A stretch of 38,353 nt of DNA from a virus: positions 1 to 38,353 of the IMG/VR virus record IMGVR_UViG_3300009107_000005; one strand, given 5' to 3'. This document shows positions 33,744 through 38,353 of the stretch, in pieces. Made by a program: the position numbers and the translations under genes. The notes beneath the pieces are model-generated. The model searched no databases. It saw only the letters and a list, made by a program, of their open reading frames with translations, and was not told where the DNA came from. Within the stretch, counting starts at the first letter, position 1, and each line of letters begins with the position of its first letter.

Positions 33744-34637
33744 TTACTCGTTGGCTAGTTTAGCAAAGTATGACATCTCTTCGTCTTCTTCACCAGTAGT
33801 TTCACCAGTATAATCCTCAGCCGTAGTTGGCTTCTGAGTTGGTGCAGTAGATGGCTCAGCAGTTTTATACATTTGAGACACCTTTGGAGAATCAAGACCA
33901 AGAACGGTATTCATACGTTCTTGGAGTTCCTCAAACGGTTTGAAATTTGATGCATCTGTAAACTCATTCAACTTATATTGAGTCTTCCAAATTCTTTCGA
34001 GTTCGGCCTCGTCCTCTACAAGTTGTGAAGGCTTCTCAAACTCACTCTTATCATAATTTTGAAATCCTTCAACTTTACGTATCTTCAACTTGAAGTTTGC
34101 ACCCTCCCAGAAATCGAATGGATTTACTGGAGTTTCATCTTCAAACTCTGGATTCATCAGATCGTTAATCTTATCAAAGATTTTCTTACCATATTTGTAG
34201 AGAAAAACTTTACCTTCATTTTGAGGATTTTTCGGATCACTCACAACATAGATGTTAGAGAAGTATGTCAATCTTCTCTTTTGCTTACGAGCAATTTCTT
34301 TGTTGGCCTCAATACCAGAATTCCAAAGAGTTCGATTGTAATCTGAAACAGGATCTTTCTTACCAAGAGTAGTCAAAGAGTTTTCAATATACCATTGTCC
34401 TGTTGGACCTTGAAAACCATGATTGAATACTCTCGCCCAAGGAACATCTTCACCGTCACATGGAGGAAGGAAACGAATGACGGCATAACCATTGCCAGAT
34501 TTATCTACTTCTGCTTTCCAGATACGATCATCTGTGTAATTTTTTGTTTCTGTTTCGGGATTGTTTACTTTGCTGATTTCTTCATTTAACTTTTGCATGA
34601 AATCATTGCGGGACTTTTTTAGTTTTGCAAACGACAT
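33744..34637 (-). CDS. 32: Single-stranded DNA-binding protein gp32
   Basis: 297 residues (T4 gp32: 301). Domains in order: basic N-terminal LAST-like KLKKSRNDF for cooperativity; OB-fold core with YAVIRFLPP, VFNHGFQGPTGQWYIENS, RRLTYFSNIYVVSDPKNPQN, EGKVFLYKYGKKIFDKIN, and PFDFWEGANFKLKIRKVEGF; acidic C-terminus (TGEEDEEMSYFAKLANE) for partner binding. The zinc-site cysteines of T4 (C77, C87, C90) are replaced: the segment after WYIENS reads LTTLGKKDPVSDYNRTLW without Cys, as I recall for marine relatives. Its base composition is visibly richer in GC than the rest (29 of 60 at 34441-34500), consistent with codon selection for high expression. Own sigma70-like promoter and AAGGAG ribosome binding site. 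Confidence 0.95.
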   Translation of the reverse strand: MSFAKLKKSRNDFMQKLNEEISKVNNPETETKNYTDDRIWKAEVDKSGNGYAVIRFLPPCDGEDVPWARVFNHGFQGPTGQWYIENSLTTLGKKDPVSDYNRTLWNSGIEANKEIARKQKRRLTYFSNIYVVSDPKNPQNEGKVFLYKYGKKIFDKINDLMNPEFEDETPVNPFDFWEGANFKLKIRKVEGFQNYDKSEFEKPSQLVEDEAELERIWKTQYKLNEFTDASNFKPFEELQERMNTVLGLDSPKVSQMYKTAEPSTAPTQKPTTAEDYTGETTGEEDEEMSYFAKLANE

Positions 34638-34677
34638 ATTACTCCTTATTTCGTTATATTAAAATATTAAGTTAATA
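34638..34677 (-). promoter_or_regulatory. gp32 mRNA leader with Shine-Dalgarno
   Basis: About 40 bases of almost pure A/T (runs such as TTAACTTAATATTTTAATATAAC) precede AAGGAG and the ATG. In T4 an unstructured A/U-rich leader near the gp32 start is bound by gp32 for autogenous repression; this leader has the right composition for the same control, which is inference. Confidence 0.5.
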
Positions 34678-34683
34678 GACAAT

Positions 34684-34712
34684 AGTATAACACGATTGTT
34701 ATAAAATGTCAA
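34684..34712 (-). promoter_or_regulatory. Sigma70-type promoter of gp32
   Basis: On the minus strand TTGACA (34712-34707), 17-base spacer, TATACT (34689-34684): a perfect -35 and a 5 of 6 match -10 at ideal spacing. Start expected near 34677. The -35 lies in the last codons of gp59, so it would give gp32 its own early or middle transcript independent of gp33-gp59. Confidence 0.75.
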
Positions 34713-35301
34713 GTTTCTTCCGAAGTATATCACGGAATTTCGTCTTATCCACCTCCAAGAATGGAGAATACTTTTGCACTTTTTTGAGATAATCGGGCCA
34801 GATTATTTTTTCTGAAATCCTTTTATTCCATTTCGGCACAAAATTAACAACATCATTAAGTATGATAAAAGTCTCAATCATAATATATTTAGCAATACCC
34901 ATTTTCAGTAAAATGGGATGCTGGCCATTTTCAACTTTAAACAAATCATCAAAATGATGTTCATTCAAAAGTTTATCAATATCATTATTGAACATATATG
35001 ACAAACTTTGAATTCTTTTTCGCCAATCTTTATATAAAAGTTCGGCCTGTTCTGTTAATGCATCTTCAATGTAGAAAGTTTCACTATCTACAAAATTTGC
35101 CACAAAAAACTTTGTGATTTCATCATCACTATAATTTCTTGCCAATTTATTGAAAAAATATTGATCTTTTCTTTTTGAAAATGTTACTTTGGAAGTACGA
35201 GTTCTTCCTGAATATTTGAAATAATCGTATGTAGGATACTGAAAATGTTTTTTAATTGCGACATATTCTTTGTAACATTCGTAAGGTTCCACTTTGATCA
35301 T
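34699..35301 (-). CDS. 59: Helicase loader gp59
   Basis: 200 residues (T4 gp59: 217). The N-terminal half has the family signature YKEYVAIKKHFQYPTYDYFK followed by YSGRTRTSKVTFSKRKDQYF; then NYSDDEITKFFVANF and FYIEDALTEQAELLYKDWRK, and the C-terminal domain with HPILLKMGIAKYIMIETFII and FVPKWNKRISEKIIWPDYL. gp59 binds fork DNA and gp32 and loads the gp41 helicase for recombination-dependent replication. The order 33-59-32 is the T4 order. Start overlaps the gp33 stop by 4 bases (ATGA), and the end overlaps the gp32 promoter. Confidence 0.92.
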   Translation of the reverse strand: MIKVEPYECYKEYVAIKKHFQYPTYDYFKYSGRTRTSKVTFSKRKDQYFFNKLARNYSDDEITKFFVANFVDSETFYIEDALTEQAELLYKDWRKRIQSLSYMFNNDIDKLLNEHHFDDLFKVENGQHPILLKMGIAKYIMIETFIILNDVVNFVPKWNKRISEKIIWPDYLKKVQKYSPFLEVDKTKFRDILRKKLDIL

Positions 35302-35522
35302 AGTCCAGGTATGCGAGTTGGTTTAGGAAAAAAATGCAATTCTTCGGCTTCTTCTCTTACTTTTTGCTTTAAAGCACCTTGAACAAGTTTACCAATCGTT
35401 TCTAATTCTATATTATTTTGTTCACAATAATATTGAATAGCATCCATATAGGTCATATTTTTTGACCTTCTTATATGCTCAATTGTTATTATGAAATCTT
35501 GAGGTGATAGTATTTTAAGCAT
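35298..35522 (-). CDS. 33: Late transcription co-activator gp33
   Basis: 74 residues against 112 in T4. The family core is MTYMDAIQYYCEQNNIELET followed by IGKLVQGALKQKVREEAEEL, ending in HFFPKPTRIPGL. gp33 binds the RNA polymerase beta flap and, with gp55 and the gp45 clamp, turns on late promoters. The T4 C-terminal clamp-binding hydrophobic motif is not obvious; the short LHFFPKP end may serve instead. Position beside gp59 and gp32 supports the call. It overlaps the preceding glycosyltransferase by 8 bases and lacks its own ribosome binding site. Confidence 0.85.
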   Translation of the reverse strand: MLKILSPQDFIITIEHIRRSKNMTYMDAIQYYCEQNNIELETIGKLVQGALKQKVREEAEELHFFPKPTRIPGL

Positions 35523-38353
35523 TTAATTTTTTGATTATATTATCGATTGAATGTTTGACCATATCTGGCGTAATACTTTTTGTGCATATAAAATCGTTAT
35601 TGTCAGGACACCAATCCCATTTACCAGGATCAAATTTATGTCTATTATAACAACTATTACATACATCGTTATTGTGTACTCGTTCACACTCAATATCAAA
35701 TTCGGAATAGGGCTCGCTAAATCCTGAAATCAATACAACAGGTTTTTCTAATGCCCAAGCAAGCCAAGACAGTCCAGATCCAAGACCCATAAAAAATTCG
35801 CATCCGTTTATAGTTGCTATTGTCTGATCTAATGTTCTTTCGTGTCTATTAATTACACCTTCAGGAGCAGAATTCATAAAATTACCTGCTCCAAACATTT
35901 GATGTTTATCAACGCATACGACATCATAATTTTTTTCTTTAAGATATTTAATTATTTCATCCCACCCTCCTTCATAGTTCCAGTATTTTGCTTGTGCCGT
36001 AGATTGCATTCCTATGCACACATATGGATTTTGTAAATCTGCTTCTAATTCATTAACCATTATTTTAGCACGTTCTTCCTTATAGTCAAGTCCTAGAATT
36101 GAAGAACTTACTTTTTGTAACGGGATCTTTTTCGTGTCCTCAGGACATTTGCTCATGTCATCTGTAAGCCAACCAATCCAATATTTGTATGTAAATTTAC
36201 CACTATTCAAGAATGTATTGTGTTCATCAATAAATTCTATATTAGGATACTTGTCTCTAAACAGATGATTAAAAAACGTGAAACAATAAACCTTGCACTT
36301 GTGTTTTTGCTGAAATTGATTTACTGAACCAACCCATGCTAAATTATCCCCCAAAGCACCAGAATCAAAATAAATATAAACAGATTCATTATTCAAATTC
36401 ATCTTGTGATCTTTAACAATTGGTCCATCCTTTTCTTTAACTATAATGTGCCATTGCATGAAATATTGAATATTTGATCCACACCAATTATTATTTCCTA
36501 TCACATTTGAATATACTGTACCACCATTTTCTAAATTTTTAAATGTGACATCATATTGTTTTTCAGTATTGCCCAGTATTTCTACAATTGGGTTTGGATC
36601 AAATTTAATATTGATTTGATTTTGTTCAACGATTGATTCCTTTTTCTGAAAGTCAGTATTGTTATAAGCAAATATCAATCGATCTTTCATCGATCTTGGT
36701 TTGCTCGATTTCAAATCTCTTGCCTCGTAATAATATTTTTCAAGTGGTTTAAATATATTAACCCAATCTCTTTCTACTGCAAATGCTCTTGCTTTCTTAG
36801 AATAGTCATCATAGTCGTTAATGATATTTCTTATACCCTCGACAATTGTATCAACTTCTCTTGTACACTCCACCAAACCAGGAATTTCTACCTTATCTTG
36901 CATAGTTCCTACGCATGGTAAACCACATGCCATTGCTTCAAGTACCGCTAGACACGGTTGTCCAGTCTCAATAGATGAAGGATGAACAATAATATCATGT
37001 TCATTTAAGATTTTCCTCAGTTCATTTTTATCTACATTTCCTGCCTGTACAATTTCAATATCTTTTTTACAACTGTTTAACACCTTGTAAAAAATATCAT
37101 TATAATTTTCATGTATGCTATCTGGACCAACTATTGTAATAGGCATATTCAATTTGTGTGCCGCCTGAATAGCAAAATGAAAACCTTTACGATCATCCCC
37201 ACCGCCTACACAAACAAGTCTGGGTTTATCTTTTCTATTGTTAGTTGGAAAAAAGAAATTAGAATCGACGCCATGATCTAATTTTCTCAATTTTTCAGGA
37301 GTGTCATAATATGGTATTAAATGATCACAAGGAATTAATGAAAATAATGAATTTTTTATTGATTTGTTATTGACACGATAATACCATGATTCCTTTCCAT
37401 TAATCCAAGGATGCACATCATGAGTTGTAAAGATGTAAGGTATGCACCTATCTACTACTAAATCTGCAAAACCCCCAGTATGTACATGAAACACATCATA
37501 TTCATCAAGATCTGCTTGTGTAATATCATCTAACCATTTTAATGATACATCATGTCCATAATGTTCTGTCATTCTTATATAATGATAAATTACTTCTTCT
37601 AGTCCACCATATTTCTTAGGTGGTATGTCAAGACCACACCCCACATGCACTTGCATAATTTTTAAGTTATCAGTTTTCTCAACCTTATTTTCTATTTTTT
37701 CGATCTTAAAATCTTCTTTTATTTCTATTTTTGTCTCTTCGAAATTCTTTAAAGAAACAATATGATATCGATTCATTTGCTCAAAGAAATTGAACTGATA
37801 TCCGTTTCCTAAAATAACATCATATATCGATTGAATATTATCAACACCAGTTCTCAAATTATAATGTAAATTTTTATTCTCACAAAAGAATACTATCTCA
37901 TAGTTTTGAGCATTACTGTTTTTTATTTGTTGAATTTTATTGTTGACAAAGGCCGGTTCAGTCTCTAATTGAATTTTAAAAAAATAATAGTCGACCGATT
38001 GATCAAAAAAATCAAACCTTATATCATGATCAAAAAATAATTTTCTCGATTTGTCTTTTTGATTATCTGTATAATCATAATTCACAAATGATAGTGTTTG
38101 TATTTTATCGGCCCAATTTAGAGAAGTTGTATATGTTGACTCTGCAAGTTCATAAATATCATCAAAATATTTGATATTACGGGGATATTCTAAAACAAAT
38201 TCTTTTCTACGTTTTCTAGCATCTATTGCAAGTTGTGCCTCACCTCTTTGATTCCATCTCGTAAAATTTTCAGATGCACCATGCTCTCTGGCAATGTATA
38301 GTGTTCTAGGGATTGTCATCCATTTTCCACGTTCTTCAAGCATCAACAACCAC
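35515..38353 (-). CDS. Two-domain glycosyltransferase: GT4-like plus TibC/Aah-type heptosyltransferase (5' end at window edge)
   Basis: At least 942 residues. The frame stays open to the window edge; a candidate ATG is at 38343, but the true start may lie outside. Residues 1-225 match nothing I recognise. Residues about 230-545 are a GT-B, GT4-type domain: PPKKYGGLEEVIYHYIRMTE, DVFHVHTGG, FTTHDVHPW, RLVCVGGGDDRKGFHFAIQA, and IETGQPCLAVLEAMACGLPC. Residues about 580-944 resemble the autotransporter O-heptosyltransferase family (TibC/Aah): VEILGN..YDVTFKN, YIYFDSGALGDNLAWVG, GMQSTAQAKYWNYEGGWDEI, FMGLGSGLSWLAWALEKPVV, then CNSC...FDPGKWDWC...C (Cys about 897, 900, 914, 922), the likely metal site. 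Targets could be phage fibres or host surface proteins. It lies upstream of gp33. Confidence 0.8.
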   Translation of the reverse strand, partial: WLLMLEERGKWMTIPRTLYIAREHGASENFTRWNQRGEAQLAIDARKRRKEFVLEYPRNIKYFDDIYELAESTYTTSLNWADKIQTLSFVNYDYTDNQKDKSRKLFFDHDIRFDFFDQSVDYYFFKIQLETEPAFVNNKIQQIKNSNAQNYEIVFFCENKNLHYNLRTGVDNIQSIYDVILGNGYQFNFFEQMNRYHIVSLKNFEETKIEIKEDFKIEKIENKVEKTDNLKIMQVHVGCGLDIPPKKYGGLEEVIYHYIRMTEHYGHDVSLKWLDDITQADLDEYDVFHVHTGGFADLVVDRCIPYIFTTHDVHPWINGKESWYYRVNNKSIKNSLFSLIPCDHLIPYYDTPEKLRKLDHGVDSNFFFPTNNRKDKPRLVCVGGGDDRKGFHFAIQAAHKLNMPITIVGPDSIHENYNDIFYKVLNSCKKDIEIVQAGNVDKNELRKILNEHDIIVHPSSIETGQPCLAVLEAMACGLPCVGTMQDKVEIPGLVECTREVDTIVEGIRNIINDYDDYSKKARAFAVERDWVNIFKPLEKYYYEARDLKSSKPRSMKDRLIFAYNNTDFQKKESIVEQNQINIKFDPNPIVEILGNTEKQYDVTFKNLENGGTVYSNVIGNNNWCGSNIQYFMQWHIIVKEKDGPIVKDHKMNLNNESVYIYFDSGALGDNLAWVGSVNQFQQKHKCKVYCFTFFNHLFRDKYPNIEFIDEHNTFLNSGKFTYKYWIGWLTDDMSKCPEDTKKIPLQKVSSSILGLDYKEERAKIMVNELEADLQNPYVCIGMQSTAQAKYWNYEGGWDEIIKYLKEKNYDVVCVDKHQMFGAGNFMNSAPEGVINRHERTLDQTIATINGCEFFMGLGSGLSWLAWALEKPVVLISGFSEPYSEFDIECERVHNNDVCNSCYNRHKFDPGKWDWCPDNNDFICTKSITPDMVKHSIDNIIKKLNA

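Overview
This window is a structural and replication segment of a T4-like myovirus (a contractile-tailed phage) that is very AT-rich by eye. The gene content (wedge gp6/gp8/gp25/gp53, hub gp5 and a gp27-like protein, tail tube cap gp48-like, head completion gp4, gp26 chaperone, tape measure, gp32, gp59, gp33), the huge modular wedge proteins and the gp32 that lacks zinc cysteines all fit marine T4-like phages of cyanobacteria or SAR11-like hosts. The low GC leans towards the latter, but the host is inference only. There is no stretch over 300 bases without a gene; almost all junctions are overlaps of 1 to 8 bases or gaps of a few bases. I saw no tRNA, rRNA, CRISPR or insertion sequence.

Layout. 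Positions 29004 down to 1 form one minus-strand baseplate operon, in transcription order: two tail-tube-cap paralogues, gp53, gp27-like hub, a P-loop kinase-like protein, gp5 without lysozyme, a 52-residue coiled protein, two very large structural proteins (1243 and 1215 residues, the second built of SbsA-type Ig-like domains), two tandem small paralogues, gp25, gp6, a 1400-residue gp7-position protein, gp8, and a DUF4815-like giant cut by the window edge. Positions 29033 to 33730 run on the plus strand: gp4, a gp2-like candidate, a tail-tube-fold protein, gp26, a 50-codon ORF, and the tape measure. Positions 33744 to 38353 return to the minus strand: gp32 with its own sigma70-like promoter, gp59, gp33, and a large double glycosyltransferase running to the window edge.

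The most striking signal is at gp26. Its last codons carry a textbook -1 slippery heptamer (T TTT TTC). The -1 frame is open straight into the 50-codon ORF, which has no ribosome binding site, and the tape measure follows: the layout of the lambda G/GT tail chaperone. Five bases after the heptamer lies a 12-nt stretch perfectly complementary to the leader just before the gp26 ribosome binding site about 750 nt upstream, a possible long-range frameshift stimulator or translation switch. Other items to follow are a 97-bp perfect repeat encoding the same acidic peptide in two hub-region proteins, an identical 15-mer at three gene starts that predicts leaderless late mRNAs, beta-rich modules shuffled among adjacent wedge genes, and a fusion of a GT4-type glycosyltransferase to a TibC/Aah-type protein heptosyltransferase.
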